The translations under genes were made by a program, and so were the position numbers. Shown here in pieces: positions 20,116 to 31,285 of a stretch of DNA of 64,000 nt (within the stretch, counting starts at the first letter, position 1; every line of letters starts with the position of its first letter). The stretch lies in the NCBI RefSeq assembly GCF_904846175.1, contig NZ_CAJGZM010000006.1, positions 62,001 through 126,000 of the forward strand. The letters are read 5' to 3'. The notes beneath the pieces were generated by a model, which was not told where the DNA came from, ran no database searches, and saw only the letters and a program-made list of their open reading frames with translations. Source of the DNA: Psychrobacter immobilis (GTDB lineage: Bacteria > Pseudomonadota > Gammaproteobacteria > Pseudomonadales > Moraxellaceae).

Positions 20116-22467
20116 ATGAATGTTGATGATTTGAAAGGTTTGGATGAAGAAACTAAAAAAGAAATTGAAGAGTTGCAGAAAATAACTCGTGAGAAAGATG
20201 GCGACGAATTTTTTGCGGCAGCTCAATTCAATATAGGAAATGCATACTTTAAAAGCAATAACTTAAAGAGTGCTTTGGAAGCATGGAATAAAATTGAAAA
20301 TGAAGATAATCCTGAACTTTATGCTCAACTTCGAGTAGATATTGGAGTCATGTTTAAGCAAGGAGACGATGATGAACGTGCTTTGATAGAATGGAGTAAA
20401 GTAACCCGTTCTGATAGTCCAGTCGCATATGCTTATGCACAATTTTATACTGGTCGAGTATTATACAAATTAAATCGTAGTTTAGAATCGATAAAAGCTT
20501 ACAAGAACATTAAGCGTGAAGATAGCTTAGAGCTTTTTATTGAAGCACAGTTTCGTATTGCAGAGATTTCACTTGTAGAAGGTGATTCTAAAGGAGCTAT
20601 AAATTTTTGGAGCAATATAAGCCGCGCTGACGACCCACTTGCCTATGCTAAAGCTCAGTTTAGTATCGGCGCTATTCTCATAGAGAAAGACATTGATAGA
20701 AAATCAGCAATAGTAGCATGGAGTAATATTAAAAAAACGGATGATCCTAAAATATTTGCAGATGCACAATTTGGTATAGGGTATGAATTAAAGATTAATA
20801 ACAAGATTGATGAAGCATTAATAGCTTGGAGTAAGGTTAAGCGCTTAGATAACTCGGCAGCGTATGCAAAGGCACAGTTTAATACAGGTGTCACTTTGAT
20901 GGAGTTAGATAACTTTGAAGGTGCCTTATTAGCATTGAAAAATATAAAATATTCTGATGAACCGGAAGTTTATAAAAGTGCACAAAATAGTATTAAGAAT
21001 ATAGTAGATAATACTCAATTTAATAATGAGTTATTAGAAAAATTAAGTAATATTAAGCGTTCGGAAGAACCTAAAGCATATGCTCAGGCTCAATATAGAA
21101 TAGGAAAGAAGCTAATTCTGAGTAGTGATTTTGGAGATATTATCAGTGCTAAAGTAGCTTTTGAAAATGCGAAAGATTTCTATCCTTATGAATCATATTG
21201 CTACAGCAAAGTTTGCGAGTTATTAGTTAATGAGAACACTTTTAATATTGGTGATAAGTCTTTAGATTTAATGGAACTAATAAAAAAAATTGTTAATGTT
21301 TTGACATTAGATTTTAATGAAGATCATTTGAAATCAGAAAATAATAATAAAAATGTTGTTGTTTCTAAATCACCTGAGAGGAAACTAGCGCATTATACGA
21401 GTACAGATACTACAAATAAGTTATTAAATTTTGATAGTGAAAATAATTTACCAAGCTCTTTTCGCTTGAACACAGTAAGTAATTTTAATGACCCAAGTGA
21501 AGGGCATTTGCTAAGCAACTATCTGAGTTATGAGGAAAATGAAGAGAAAGAATATTATGCTCCAGATTTTGATGAGAACCTACATGCATTCATTAGTTGT
21601 TTTACATTCAATCACGATAGTTTAAATCAGTTTAGGTTATACGGTAAAACGGATAATCAAGAAGCATCAGGTGTAAGTCTTGTTTTTAAAAAAGAATTTT
21701 TCCAATCTATAAGTAAAGTAGATGCTATTCCATTTTTATCTAATATATCTAATTCTCAAAGTTCCATTCATGACACGAGTAATTTTGAGACAGAATATAG
21801 TTTTCAGGAAGAAATTCTTAAAGTTAATGAAGAAACGAAAAAGGTTAAGAAGTTACCTGTTATTCGCTGTGTATATATTGATCCAACATCAGAATACATA
21901 CATCTAGCCCAAAGAAATCGATTAACTTTTTTCAGAGAGTATGGCTATATAAAAGTTGAGCATCAAGATATATCTATAGTAGAAAAACAGCGAATACTTA
22001 CTATTTCAAAAAAAAGTAAAGCAGAAATAGAATGGGATATTTACGAAAAATATATGTTCAACAAGACTGAACAATTTAAAATCTTATTTATAAAGCTTAA
22101 AGTGCTTTATCAAAAAATAATTTTCGATAAAGTGAAACTAAAAAATGTTGAAAAGGATATATTGAACAATATTGAAACATTGTTAGATGAAATTCTTGTG
22201 CCGTTAAAGTATCTTATTAAACACTCGGCTTTTCAAGAAGAGCAAGAGTGTAGAGTGATCTACATTACTGCACTAGATAACCCTGAAGTGAAAATGACTT
22301 TCGGGAAATTCTTATATGTTGAATATGAACCTGATGTAAAATCGAATTTAGATAAGGTCTATATTGCTCCTGCTGCTAAGAAATTTCAGCCTTATATAGC
22401 TAACCTACTTTGCGATAAAAAGGAAGTAACAGTAGAAACCTCAAATAACCCTTATCGTCAGACTTAA
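20116..22467 (+). CDS. TPR-like repeat protein with C-terminal DUF2971 domain
   Basis: A 783-residue protein with no signal peptide or membrane helix. Residues about 30-350 contain roughly nine TPR-like repeats of 36 residues, with consensus AxAQFxIG near the start and a segment like AWSNIKR-x-DDPxAY at the end. The C-terminal part (about 424-770) resembles DUF2971: LAHYTSTDT with H426-Y427-T428, RLNTVSNFNDPSEG, then FRLYG..GVSLVF and a late EEQECRVIYI. Its ribosome binding site GGAG is inside the end of ligA. It is visibly AT-richer than ligA, suggesting acquired cargo placed behind a core gene. The biochemical role of DUF2971 is unknown to me. Confidence 0.75.
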   Translation: MNVDDLKGLDEETKKEIEELQKITREKDGDEFFAAAQFNIGNAYFKSNNLKSALEAWNKIENEDNPELYAQLRVDIGVMFKQGDDDERALIEWSKVTRSDSPVAYAYAQFYTGRVLYKLNRSLESIKAYKNIKREDSLELFIEAQFRIAEISLVEGDSKGAINFWSNISRADDPLAYAKAQFSIGAILIEKDIDRKSAIVAWSNIKKTDDPKIFADAQFGIGYELKINNKIDEALIAWSKVKRLDNSAAYAKAQFNTGVTLMELDNFEGALLALKNIKYSDEPEVYKSAQNSIKNIVDNTQFNNELLEKLSNIKRSEEPKAYAQAQYRIGKKLILSSDFGDIISAKVAFENAKDFYPYESYCYSKVCELLVNENTFNIGDKSLDLMELIKKIVNVLTLDFNEDHLKSENNNKNVVVSKSPERKLAHYTSTDTTNKLLNFDSENNLPSSFRLNTVSNFNDPSEGHLLSNYLSYEENEEKEYYAPDFDENLHAFISCFTFNHDSLNQFRLYGKTDNQEASGVSLVFKKEFFQSISKVDAIPFLSNISNSQSSIHDTSNFETEYSFQEEILKVNEETKKVKKLPVIRCVYIDPTSEYIHLAQRNRLTFFREYGYIKVEHQDISIVEKQRILTISKKSKAEIEWDIYEKYMFNKTEQFKILFIKLKVLYQKIIFDKVKLKNVEKDILNNIETLLDEILVPLKYLIKHSAFQEEQECRVIYITALDNPEVKMTFGKFLYVEYEPDVKSNLDKVYIAPAAKKFQPYIANLLCDKKEVTVETSNNPYRQT

Positions 22468-22514
22468 TATCTTGGCGTGTGTCACATAAATCAAAACACA
22501 CGCTACCAACTCTT

Positions 22515-23075
22515 CTACTCCGCCACCTCACCATGCGCCTTTACCTCACCTTTCTTACCATCTGGCTGAATCACGATAGGCAATACCAGTCCTTTAGCAA
22601 AGTCATCTGACAGTACATAATCATAGCTACTGGCAGCGACATCAGGCGTGGTATGGATGACAAGTTTCATGTCTTTACTATCAATGATTTCATGTGAAGT
22701 ATAGCTCTCGCTAAGCTGATCGAGCACCTTTGACAGCGCTTCGTTGCTTGCCATGCTTATCGTCAGGTTGTGCTGAGCGGTGGCGTTATCTAATTTAAAA
22801 TATTCCGCATAATCGCGTACATTTTGGCTATCAAGCGCAAACGGATATTTATAATTCGTACGGTCAGCAGCTTTTTCGCCGCTTGCGACCAGTGACCAAT
22901 CAATGGTGTTAGCTTTTGCCGCATCAGGCGCTGCTGTGACTGAGTCTTTATCAGAGCTATCAATGCTATCAACGCTATCAGTGCCATTAGAGTTGTCAGC
23001 GCTATTATCGCAGCCCGTTAGTGTCATCATGCCTGCACTAGCTATTATCATCATACTTAATAAGCGCTTTATCAT
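22515..23075 (-). CDS. Predicted lipoprotein of unknown function
   Basis: A 186-residue protein with a lipoprotein signal peptide (lipobox LTGC, lipidated C22), followed by a Ser/Asp-rich linker (about 24-55) and a compact soluble domain (about 60-180) that I do not recognise. GAGAG precedes the ATG on the minus strand. It is probably anchored to the inner face of the outer membrane. It lies between the AT-rich DUF2971 gene and an MliC-like lipoprotein gene, and no shared function is evident. Confidence 0.7.
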   Translation of the reverse strand: MIKRLLSMMIIASAGMMTLTGCDNSADNSNGTDSVDSIDSSDKDSVTAAPDAAKANTIDWSLVASGEKAADRTNYKYPFALDSQNVRDYAEYFKLDNATAQHNLTISMASNEALSKVLDQLSESYTSHEIIDSKDMKLVIHTTPDVAASSYDYVLSDDFAKGLVLPIVIQPDGKKGEVKAHGEVAE

Positions 23076-23280
23076 TGAGTTACTCTCTTTATTAGTGGGT
23101 CATGAGCTGTTTTTATAGATGAACTATTTTGACAGCTTTTAACGTGCTTCTCTAGCTAAATGCTGCAAAAGGTAATTTCTTATTAATAACGAATGACAGT
23201 AGACTGATATAAAAGAAAAAATGCATTAAGTAAGTTATTAAACAAGGCATTGGCGATGATACAGTTTGATTTTTAGCCAT

Positions 23281-23310
23281 AAAAAAACAGTCACCAAATG
23301 ATGACTGTTT
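23281..23310 (-). terminator. Intrinsic terminator after the MliC-like gene
   Basis: AAACAGTCA (23285-23293) pairs with TGACTGTTT (23302-23310). Read on the minus strand, the hairpin is followed by a T-run, 65 bp after the stop of the MliC-like gene. The remainder of 23076-23374 shows no gene. Confidence 0.75.
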
Positions 23311-23374
23311 ATAATAATGCTAAGTCTAATAATTATAGGTTTATCATTATCAATTAACGATTAAACCAAAATTA

Positions 23375-23788
23375 TTATCTACCTACCTGACAGTTTACTT
23401 GATATTCTTTACCGTTTGCCCATTTCATGGCGAAAATACCTTTGTCTTCTTTCATGTGCCATGCATAGACCACTTCAGAGTTTGATTCGTTGACATAGCT
23501 TGCAGTATCACCTTGGACGCCGCCATTTAAGATGATAGGCTGATTTGCCCAGTTCACTTTAGGTAAGGTCGCGTCTAGCATGACTTGTTTTTTATTAATT
23601 GACTGTTTTGCCAAGATTTTGCTGCCATCAGTACAAGTATAAGGTGCTGGTGCCATGCGATCATAAGCGACATCGGTTACGCTTTCTGAAGCAGGGGTTT
23701 TGTTTGGGGTAGTAGGTGCGGTAGTGGCACAGGCGCTTAGTAGAGCAAGAGTAGGTAGGGCAATAGCGAATTTGGTTAGGGTATTCAT
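23375..23788 (-). CDS. MliC-like lysozyme-inhibitor lipoprotein
   Basis: A 137-residue lipoprotein (lipobox LLSAC, C20). After a threonine-rich linker it carries a beta-rich domain resembling the MliC/PliC c-type lysozyme inhibitors: PYTCTDGSKILAKQS in the middle, a GDTASYVN segment, and a C-terminal MKWANGKEYQVNCQ with a second cysteine suited to a disulfide. Members protect peptidoglycan from host or environmental lysozyme in the periplasm. The start at 23788 fits GGAG upstream; the TTG at 23800 overlaps that ribosome binding site and is rejected. Confidence 0.68.
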   Translation of the reverse strand: MNTLTKFAIALPTLALLSACATTAPTTPNKTPASESVTDVAYDRMAPAPYTCTDGSKILAKQSINKKQVMLDATLPKVNWANQPIILNGGVQGDTASYVNESNSEVVYAWHMKEDKGIFAMKWANGKEYQVNCQVGR

Positions 23789-24078
23789 GGTTTTCTCCAA
23801 AGGTGTAAAAAATTTATGTGCTTTTTTGGCTGGGATTTTTCTAATAATGTGCTTTTTAACGATGCGTTAAGCATATAGCGCATATGTTAACGAAAAGCCT
23901 TTTCAGATAATGTTAGAAATTGTTTGTTACATGTTCGTTAAGTTACTTAAACACTGACTAATGTAACGCTGCCCTTAAAAGCTTTTGTAAAATAGCTAAG
24001 CTTAAATGAGCCAAATGGCAAGTAGCTAGGCAGCTATGCAAAAAAGAATTAAGCCAACAAGCTCAATATAAAAAATAT
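23789..24078. other. Intergenic spacer with an imperfect inverted repeat
   Basis: This spacer lies upstream of the MliC-like gene and downstream of ygiQ (its terminator is listed separately). No gene is visible. CGTTAAGCATAT and CATATGTTAACG form a near-palindrome at 23865-23892, about 75-105 bp upstream of the MliC-like start codon, a plausible operator position. Confidence 0.35.
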
Positions 24079-24117
24079 AAAAAAGCGCCTATCGACTGCT
24101 GAGCCGATAGGCGCTTT
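24079..24117 (-). terminator. Intrinsic terminator after ygiQ
   Basis: AAAGCGCCTATCG (24082-24094) pairs perfectly with CGATAGGCGCTTT (24105-24117) over a 10-nt loop. On the minus strand a T-run follows, 77 bp after the ygiQ stop. Confidence 0.85.
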
Positions 24118-24193
24118 GATTTAAGCTTAATTAAAAACTTCCAACTTATTTAGCAGCAATTACTTACAGCTATTTCACCTACAGCTATTTAAC

Positions 24194-26641
24194 TTATCTA
24201 GTCTTACGCGGTGGCAGACCAGTATGCTGAGTTTGGAAGTTGCCTTTGCTGACTCTTTTGCTGTTTTTACCTAAAGTATCGTTACTCGAGGTGTTTTTTG
24301 CAGCGCTAGGACTATTGTTGCTGCGTTTCACCGAGTCATTACCCAAGCGGCTGTTCTTTTTACGCGCCGATTGATAACTGTCTTGCGCGGCGTCGCGACC
24401 TTCCAAGCTAGCGTTAAATGGCGGTATTAAACAGCCACGACCTTTACCAATCAAATCACTGCGTCCCATATCTTGCAGCGCTTTACGTAGCATGACCCAG
24501 TTTTTTGGATCGTGATAGCGTAAGAAAGCTTTATGCAATTTGCGCTGCTTACCAGATTTGACGATATCCATGTCACCTTCGTCACGGCTGATTTTATGCA
24601 GCGGGTCTTTATGAGTATGGTACATGGTGGTCGCGGTCGCCATCGGGCTAGGATAAAACGCCTGTACTTGGTCAGCGCGGTACCCGTGACCTTTTAACCA
24701 CAGTGCCAGATTCATCATATCCTCGTCTCTAGTACCGGGGTGAGCGGCGATAAAGTACGGAATCAGATACTGTTCTTTACCAGCTTCTTGGCTGTATTGC
24801 TCAAACATGGCTTTGAATTTGTCATAGTTGCCCATGCCAGGCTTCATCATTTTTGACAATACCGCTTCTTCAGAATGCTCAGGGGCAATTTTTAGATAAC
24901 CACCGACGTGATGGGTCACCAATTCTTTGACATATTCAGGGTCTTTAATCGCTAAGTCATAACGCAAACCTGAGGCAATGAGGATTTTTTTCACGCCTTT
25001 GATGTCACGGGCTTTACGATACAGCTGGGTCAAATTACTGTGATCGGTAATCAGGTTTTCGCAGACATCAGGATAGACACACGATGGTTTGCGGCAGTTC
25101 TTTTCAATGGTTTCATCTTTACAGTTGAGACGATACATATTGGCGGTCGGACCACCAAGGTCAGAGATGACACCGGTAAAGTTCGGCGCCGTATCACGAA
25201 TCGCTTCGACTTCGCGCAATATAGACTCTTCTGAACGATTTTGGATAATACGGCCTTCATGCTCAGTGATTGAACAAAAAGTACAACCGCCAAAACAACC
25301 ACGCATAATATTGACCGAAAATTTAATCATGTCATAAGCAGGAATGCGCGCATCGCCATAGCTTGGATGCGGCAGACGGGCGTACGGCAAGTCAAAGACG
25401 TAATCCATCTCTTCGGTTGAAAGTGGAATCGGTGGCGGATTGAGCCAAACGTCAATCGAGGTATGCGAGTTACCAGCGCCGCTACTATGACGCTGTACCA
25501 AAGCACGCGCGTTACCCGGATTGGTTTCAAGATGCAAGATACGGTTGGCATGAGCGTATAAAACTGGGTCAGCTTTGACATGCTCATAATCAGGCAGGCG
25601 AATCACCGTTTGCTCACGCGCTGGCATTTTAATTTTATGCTTGCGCGCCGTCATCGGTTTGTCAAAACCGCGCATTTGCACTACTTGCGTGTCTTCATCG
25701 ACTTGGTCAGCATTCAATATTTTATTGGTCACTGGCTCAGATACGAAGCCCGGATATTGTGAAGCCATTCCTGACAGTGCTTGCCCAACGGGTGAGTCAG
25801 ATGGCTTTTCTTGTTCGATTTTGCAGCTGTCAACGTCTTCAGTCATCACATATGGGTTAATAATCGGATCAACGCGGCCAACGGTATCGACATCGTTACT
25901 GGCAACTTCCACCATGCCCGCTTGCCAATGGCGACGGGTTGGGGTCAATAGATATGACGTACCACGTAAGCTACTCATTTGCTCAAAGCTGTAACCTTTT
26001 GATAGACCATGGACCACATCGACGATAGCTCGCTCAGCATTACCATATAATAAGACATCGGCACGGGCATCCATCAAGATACTGCGGCGGACTTTATCTG
26101 ACCAATAATCATAATGGGCGATACGGCGTAAGCTGCCTTCGATACCACCTAAAATAATCGGCACATCGGGATAAGCTTCGCGGCAGCGCTGGCTATAAAC
26201 GATAGCCGCGCGGTCAGGACGTTTGTCAGCCACGTTACCCGGCGAATATGCATCATCGCTACGGATTTTGCGGTCGGCGGTATAGCGGTTAATCATGCTG
26301 TCCATGTTACCGGCGGTCACGCCGTAAGCGTAAACCGGTTTACCAAGCTCCATAAAGGCGTCTTTGCTCTTCCAATCTGGCTGGGCAATGATGCCCACGC
26401 GAAAGCCTTGCGCTTCTAATAAGCGTCCGATAATCGCCATGCCAAAGCTTGGGTGGTCGACATAAGCATCGCCTGAGATGATGATGACATCACAGGCATC
26501 CCAGCCCAAATCGTCCATCTCTTTGCGGCTCATTGGCAAATAAGGCGCAGGCTCGTAGCAGCTCGCCCAATGTTTGTCGTAGTCGTAAAGTGGTTTGGTG
26601 CCTTGTTTGAAGGCGGTGCGGGCGATGGTATCGGCAGACAT
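24194..26641 (-). CDS. ygiQ: YgiQ family radical SAM protein
   Basis: An 815-residue radical S-adenosylmethionine protein of the widespread YgiQ family, whose substrate is not established. The N-terminal UPF0313-type region ([18 protein letters not shown] near residues 50-67, [18 protein letters not shown] near 165-182) precedes the 4Fe-4S motif C449-x3-C453-x2-C456 in [11 protein letters not shown]. Additional cysteines follow near 525-545. The last 70 residues are basic, Ser/Asn-rich and probably disordered. It is monocistronic, with its own terminator. The family assignment is strong. Confidence 0.92.
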   Translation of the reverse strand: MSADTIARTAFKQGTKPLYDYDKHWASCYEPAPYLPMSRKEMDDLGWDACDVIIISGDAYVDHPSFGMAIIGRLLEAQGFRVGIIAQPDWKSKDAFMELGKPVYAYGVTAGNMDSMINRYTADRKIRSDDAYSPGNVADKRPDRAAIVYSQRCREAYPDVPIILGGIEGSLRRIAHYDYWSDKVRRSILMDARADVLLYGNAERAIVDVVHGLSKGYSFEQMSSLRGTSYLLTPTRRHWQAGMVEVASNDVDTVGRVDPIINPYVMTEDVDSCKIEQEKPSDSPVGQALSGMASQYPGFVSEPVTNKILNADQVDEDTQVVQMRGFDKPMTARKHKIKMPAREQTVIRLPDYEHVKADPVLYAHANRILHLETNPGNARALVQRHSSGAGNSHTSIDVWLNPPPIPLSTEEMDYVFDLPYARLPHPSYGDARIPAYDMIKFSVNIMRGCFGGCTFCSITEHEGRIIQNRSEESILREVEAIRDTAPNFTGVISDLGGPTANMYRLNCKDETIEKNCRKPSCVYPDVCENLITDHSNLTQLYRKARDIKGVKKILIASGLRYDLAIKDPEYVKELVTHHVGGYLKIAPEHSEEAVLSKMMKPGMGNYDKFKAMFEQYSQEAGKEQYLIPYFIAAHPGTRDEDMMNLALWLKGHGYRADQVQAFYPSPMATATTMYHTHKDPLHKISRDEGDMDIVKSGKQRKLHKAFLRYHDPKNWVMLRKALQDMGRSDLIGKGRGCLIPPFNASLEGRDAAQDSYQSARKKNSRLGNDSVKRSNNSPSAAKNTSSNDTLGKNSKRVSKGNFQTQHTGLPPRKTR

Positions 26642-26809
26642 GAGGGGACCTGTTAATTAGAAAATGGCACTAAAAAATAGCCGTTATTGTTATTAATTAA
26701 CAACGGCTCATTTAAAAGCGCTCATTTTAACATGAATTACGCTCAGGATGTGATAAACGCTGATAAAGGATTAACGATAAGTTATTGATAGCGTAAGGTA
26801 ATCTATATA

Positions 26810-26845
26810 AAAGAAGGATTATTAAAAGTTAAAAAATCCTTCTTT
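26810..26845 (-). terminator. Terminator after the 26.9-kb lipoprotein gene
   Basis: AAAGAAGGATT (26810-26820) pairs with AATCCTTCTTT (26835-26845). Read on the minus strand it ends in TTTTATA and lies 26 bp after the stop at 26872. Confidence 0.65.
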
Positions 26846-26871
26846 ATTGATGCTGTTATTAATTGCAGAAA

Positions 26872-27630
26872 TTATTGTTCTAATAGTTGGAAGGGAAAGG
26901 TAATAACATCAAAGGCTAAGGCAAAAGGCAGTAATACCAGCTTTTGAGCAGTATTGGCACCGCTACGAGACACTTGTTGTTGCTGGTTTTGGGTGTAAAA
27001 GCTGACCATATAAGGTTTGCTCAAAGCGCGGTAATTAGATTGAATTAAGCTTAAATTACTGACTTGTGGATAGATAGCACCTTTGACAGGAACGCTAAAG
27101 CAAAAGCGCTGAGCGTTGATACGCAGGTCGCTAGCTGAAGTACAGTCGCGGCCATTATTTTGCAAAAAGAATTGATAGTCAGAGCGTTGGAATTCATCTT
27201 TTAATTTGGCATAAGAAAGCTTCATTTCACCCTGAAAATAGCCATCGTTATTGGGCACAGAAAAACTCATATCATTATCAACGTGGATATTTTTTGGCGT
27301 CAGATTGCTTAGTAAGGCAATCATTTCCGTCCCGCCTTGGGTCAGCACATAGCTGTTCTTTTCACCGACGATAACCATGGTAGCGTTCGGCGTTTTTGGC
27401 AATGCTTGGGCAGGACGACCAAAGGCGACAATTTGGTCTTCAGATAAGATTTGCTTGCTAGTCGTGGTGCTGACGTGATTATCACCTTCTAATAAAGAGC
27501 TGGTTGCGCAGCCTGAGCTGGCAAGCAATGCCGCAAGTGATGCACCTGTTAATAAAATTTTTGGGTTTAATAACTTTGATAGGGTCTGAGTATTCTTGTT
27601 TGTGTCGATAGGCTGTATCTTTTTACTCAT
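26872..27630 (-). CDS. Predicted lipoprotein of unknown function
   Basis: A 252-residue protein with an unusually long N-region before the signal hydrophobic stretch and a lipobox (ASSGC, C41). The mature part has no family that I recognise. It has two well-separated cysteines (CTSASDLRINAQRFC region) that could form a disulfide, and a hydrophobic C-terminal stretch ending FPFQLLEQ. AAGGAAG precedes the ATG. It lies 142 bp downstream of the lrp-like gene on the same strand, so weak co-transcription is possible. Function not assignable. Confidence 0.65.
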   Translation of the reverse strand: MSKKIQPIDTNKNTQTLSKLLNPKILLTGASLAALLASSGCATSSLLEGDNHVSTTTSKQILSEDQIVAFGRPAQALPKTPNATMVIVGEKNSYVLTQGGTEMIALLSNLTPKNIHVDNDMSFSVPNNDGYFQGEMKLSYAKLKDEFQRSDYQFFLQNNGRDCTSASDLRINAQRFCFSVPVKGAIYPQVSNLSLIQSNYRALSKPYMVSFYTQNQQQQVSRSGANTAQKLVLLPFALAFDVITFPFQLLEQ

Positions 27631-27772
27631 AATCAGGCTTCCTTGTCTGCTATACGGTTGATGGTTTATCTAGCATTTAATGTGCCAAGCTTTCGTTGCT
27701 ATCGTACCTTTTTTACAGAGCACTTATCCACTCATATTGATGATAAAAATTGAATGGGCTTTGTAGCTATCG

Positions 27773-28240
27773 TTAATCAAGCAAAATCTTGGTGCCACTC
27801 TTGGTAAAGTTCATCACAAACTGGCTTTTAAAGCTGCGCACATTGTTTTCGTAAGTCAGTAAATTACGGGTAAATTCATGATAGTCATTCATGTTTTTCG
27901 CATTGACCATGAGCATAAAATCGGCATCTCCTGACACTTCATAGCAGCTCATTACTCGTGGTTGGTCATGCATTAAGCGCTCAAATCGATGCTGCATCGA
28001 GGTATTTGAGCGCGAAATTTGTATCATTACCACCGCCGTAAGCCCGTAACCGACCTTATTTGGGTCAACGATAGCGACTTGTTTGGTGATTATTCCGTTA
28101 TCTATTAATGCCTGAATGCGCCGTTGGGCAGTAGCGATAGAGACGTGCACGCGTTCTGCTACGGTCTTTAATGGTAAGCTCGCATCGTCCTGTAACAAAT
28201 TTAAAATGGCTTTATCGGTATCATCTAAAAGGTGGCTCAC
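27773..28240 (-). CDS. Lrp/AsnC family transcriptional regulator
   Basis: A 155-residue DNA-binding protein that typically senses amino acids. The N-terminal helix-turn-helix is at about residues 5-55 (LNLLQDDASLPLKTVAERV, then SIATAQRRIQALIDNGII). A RAM/AsnC effector domain follows (about 70-150; VMSCYEVSGDADFMLMV). It is divergent from an EamA-type transporter gene across a 259-bp AT-rich spacer, the usual arrangement for a local regulator of an amino-acid exporter. The specific ligand is unknown. Confidence 0.88.
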   Translation of the reverse strand: MSHLLDDTDKAILNLLQDDASLPLKTVAERVHVSIATAQRRIQALIDNGIITKQVAIVDPNKVGYGLTAVVMIQISRSNTSMQHRFERLMHDQPRVMSCYEVSGDADFMLMVNAKNMNDYHEFTRNLLTYENNVRSFKSQFVMNFTKSGTKILLD

Positions 28241-28499
28241 AATATCTCATTCCTAAAAAAACGTAGTCACTTAAGATTTTACTCTAAGATTCGATTATAA
28301 GTATTACCGTTATAACTATAAATATAAGAAAAAAATTATTTCTTGTTAGAAATTTAGATAAATTTATTCAAAGAAACTCTTATATAGAAATAATATCTCA
28401 TAAGACCTTAGTAAAATAGACGCTGTTAATAATTCTGTTAGCAAAAATAAAAATAATCGCTAACGCTTCTAACCTCTATTTATATTTACGGTGCTTATC
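28241..28499. promoter_or_regulatory. Divergent AT-rich control region between lrp-like and eamA-like genes
   Basis: No gene. It is very AT-rich and contains AAGAAA...TTTCTT inverted arms at 28326-28331 and 28339-28344. It could hold Lrp-type binding sites serving both divergent genes; this is inferred from layout rather than from a consensus match. Confidence 0.4.
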
Positions 28500-29522
28500 A
28501 TGTCCAACTCAACCCTATCTCAAGTTTTTGCTAGTACGTTAGAAAATACGGTTTCGCGTCTGCCGTTGCCTGCGATATGGACAGCAGGTAGTGCTCAGCA
28601 ACGGACAGTGATAATGGGCGTGGCGTTAGCGATATTATCAAATCTATTGTTTGGCGTGCTTTACACCTATAGCAGTTTTTTAGCACCGCTATCTGGCACG
28701 CAAGTCTTTATCTGGCGGATGCTAGCAATGTGGGCAGCACTCATAGGATATTTGCTCATTAGTGGGCGCTTGAGTTTGCATCTTGATAAGTTAAAGGCTC
28801 TCCAAACCGTGAAGCAGTGGGCGTGGCTATTATTGCCAACGCCGATATTTCTCAGTCAATTTTGGCTGTTTATGTGGGCGCCAGTCAATGGTCAGGGCGT
28901 ACAAACCGCGATGGGTTATTTTCTATTTCCACTGATGATGGTGATATTTGGCTGTGTTCTTTTTGGTGAAAAGTTAAGCCGTCTACAATGGTTGGCCGTT
29001 GCTTTTGCCGCTGTCGGCGTAGGCAGTGAGATTGTGCGCACGCAAAGTGTTTCTTGGGCGACGCTTTGGGTTTGTGGGACTTATCCTATTTACTACATTT
29101 TACGCCGCCTACAAGGTATTGACGCGATTACAGGTTTGTTGGTCGATTTAACCATCTTTGTACCTTTTGCTGTAGCCTATTTATTGTTATTTGCACCAAG
29201 CAGTTTAGGGTTGGTTGGCAGTTCTGGCTTTTTTATTATGATGCTTGCAGGACTAGGCGTGCTTAGTGTGCTGGCAATGAAAACCAATGTTGATGCCAGT
29301 CAGATGCTGCCAGTAAATGTTTACGGTATGATGAGCTATATAGAGCCAGCGTTATTGTTTATCTTAGCAATTACCGTTTTGGGCAATCCTTTTGAGTCAG
29401 CAATGATTTATAGCTATGGCTTGATTTGGCTAGGAATTGCTTGCTTAATTGCGCATGGTATCCGTCAGTTGCGCCACGCTCATAAACACTCGAAAATGAC
29501 AAAAATTTCTCATGCAGCTTAG
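28500..29522 (+). CDS. EamA/RarD-like drug/metabolite transporter
   Basis: An inner-membrane protein of 340 residues with about ten hydrophobic helices, resembling RarD-type members of the EamA superfamily (LSNLLFGVLYTYSSFLAPLSG in the first helices, then a GEKLSRLQWLAVAFAAVGV segment closing the first repeat). The start at 28500 (ATG) is favoured over the GTG at 28491. Divergence from an Lrp regulator suggests amino-acid or metabolite export under amino-acid control. The substrate is inferred only weakly. Confidence 0.82.
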   Translation: MSNSTLSQVFASTLENTVSRLPLPAIWTAGSAQQRTVIMGVALAILSNLLFGVLYTYSSFLAPLSGTQVFIWRMLAMWAALIGYLLISGRLSLHLDKLKALQTVKQWAWLLLPTPIFLSQFWLFMWAPVNGQGVQTAMGYFLFPLMMVIFGCVLFGEKLSRLQWLAVAFAAVGVGSEIVRTQSVSWATLWVCGTYPIYYILRRLQGIDAITGLLVDLTIFVPFAVAYLLLFAPSSLGLVGSSGFFIMMLAGLGVLSVLAMKTNVDASQMLPVNVYGMMSYIEPALLFILAITVLGNPFESAMIYSYGLIWLGIACLIAHGIRQLRHAHKHSKMTKISHAA

Positions 29523-29553
29523 TGCTTTATACAGACAACAATTGATGCAAATA

Positions 29554-29593
29554 AAAAAAGGACGATGCAAATTATGCTGCATCGTCCTTTTTT
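29554..29593. terminator. Bidirectional terminator between the eamA-like gene and smpB
   Basis: A perfect 16-bp stem (29554-29569 with 29578-29593) has core GGACGATGCA / TGCATCGTCC, A-run on one side and T-run on the other, and an 8-nt loop. It serves the two convergent genes. Confidence 0.92.
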
Positions 29594-29642
29594 ATCGCGC
29601 TAAAAATAATTAATTTAAGACAGTAGTATTAAACCAATAAAT

Positions 29643-30116
29643 TTAGTCGGCATTTTTAAAGCCGCGCTGCTTATCACGTTCCCAATCACGGTCTTTCAGT
29701 GTTTTACGTTTATCGTGCTGTTTTTTACCTAGCGCTAAAGCAATTTGGCATTTCACCAAAGAGTTTTTCCAATAGCAAGATAACGGCACGCAAGCATAGC
29801 CTTTTTGATTGACCGCGCCCATAAGTTTTTCGATTTCTCGGCGATTGAGCAGCAGCTTACGCGTACGGATGCTGTCAGGACTGACATGGGTTGAGCTTGA
29901 GAGCAGCGGCTGAATATGCGCGCCAAAAATAAACGCCTCATTATTACGGAAGATAATATACGCTTCGGTAATGGTCATTTTTCCGGCACGAATAGCCTTA
30001 ACTTCCCAACCTTGTAACGATAGACCTGCCTCAAACGTCTCTTCAATAAAATACTCGTGACGAGCTTTTTTATTGGCACAGATTTGATTTTCCGGTTTTT
30101 TTGATTTTTTTGACAT
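29643..30116 (-). CDS. smpB: SsrA-binding protein SmpB
   Basis: Binds tmRNA and delivers it to stalled ribosomes for trans-translation. The 157 residues include the hallmark [29 protein letters not shown] near 13-41 (quoted here only as a region), then [12 protein letters not shown] and the basic C-terminal tail that enters the mRNA channel ([21 protein letters not shown] region). No tmRNA gene was recognised in the window. The 286-bp spacer to divergent coaD contains no gene that I can identify. Confidence 0.95.
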   Translation of the reverse strand: MSKKSKKPENQICANKKARHEYFIEETFEAGLSLQGWEVKAIRAGKMTITEAYIIFRNNEAFIFGAHIQPLLSSSTHVSPDSIRTRKLLLNRREIEKLMGAVNQKGYACVPLSCYWKNSLVKCQIALALGKKQHDKRKTLKDRDWERDKQRGFKNAD

Positions 30117-30372
30117 AATTTCTCCATAAGGACTTCAATATACATTGTTTGTATAAATTGTCCCAGTCTAACTGTTCCTCATCCTAACCCTCAAATATAG
30201 AGAGTTTTTTTGTCATGCTGGTTTGTCATATTAAGCACGGCAAATCAAGCATGGCAAAAGGGATGAGTCGAACCGACTATTGTAGCAAAGCGCACAGCGA
30301 AAAGGTAAATCGGCTGTTAGGACAAATGTAGCAGATAAGTATGAAGTTTGAGTAAAATTTGCTAGCATATGA

Positions 30373-30912
<540 letters not shown>

Positions 30913-30982
30913 ATTTAGTTAAACGCTTAGTAAGTTAAGCTTTAAATATGGGCTGATTGTTCAATATTAAGTGTAATAATAA

Positions 30983-31282
<300 letters not shown>

Positions 31283-31285
31283 AAT

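Noticed and set aside
20116..22467. Sel1-repeat protein
   Set aside because: The regular 36-residue period with AxAQFxIG resembles Sel1 superficially but lacks the Sel1 G-x-G-V-x-x-D-x-x-x-A pattern; TPR-like is the safer description.
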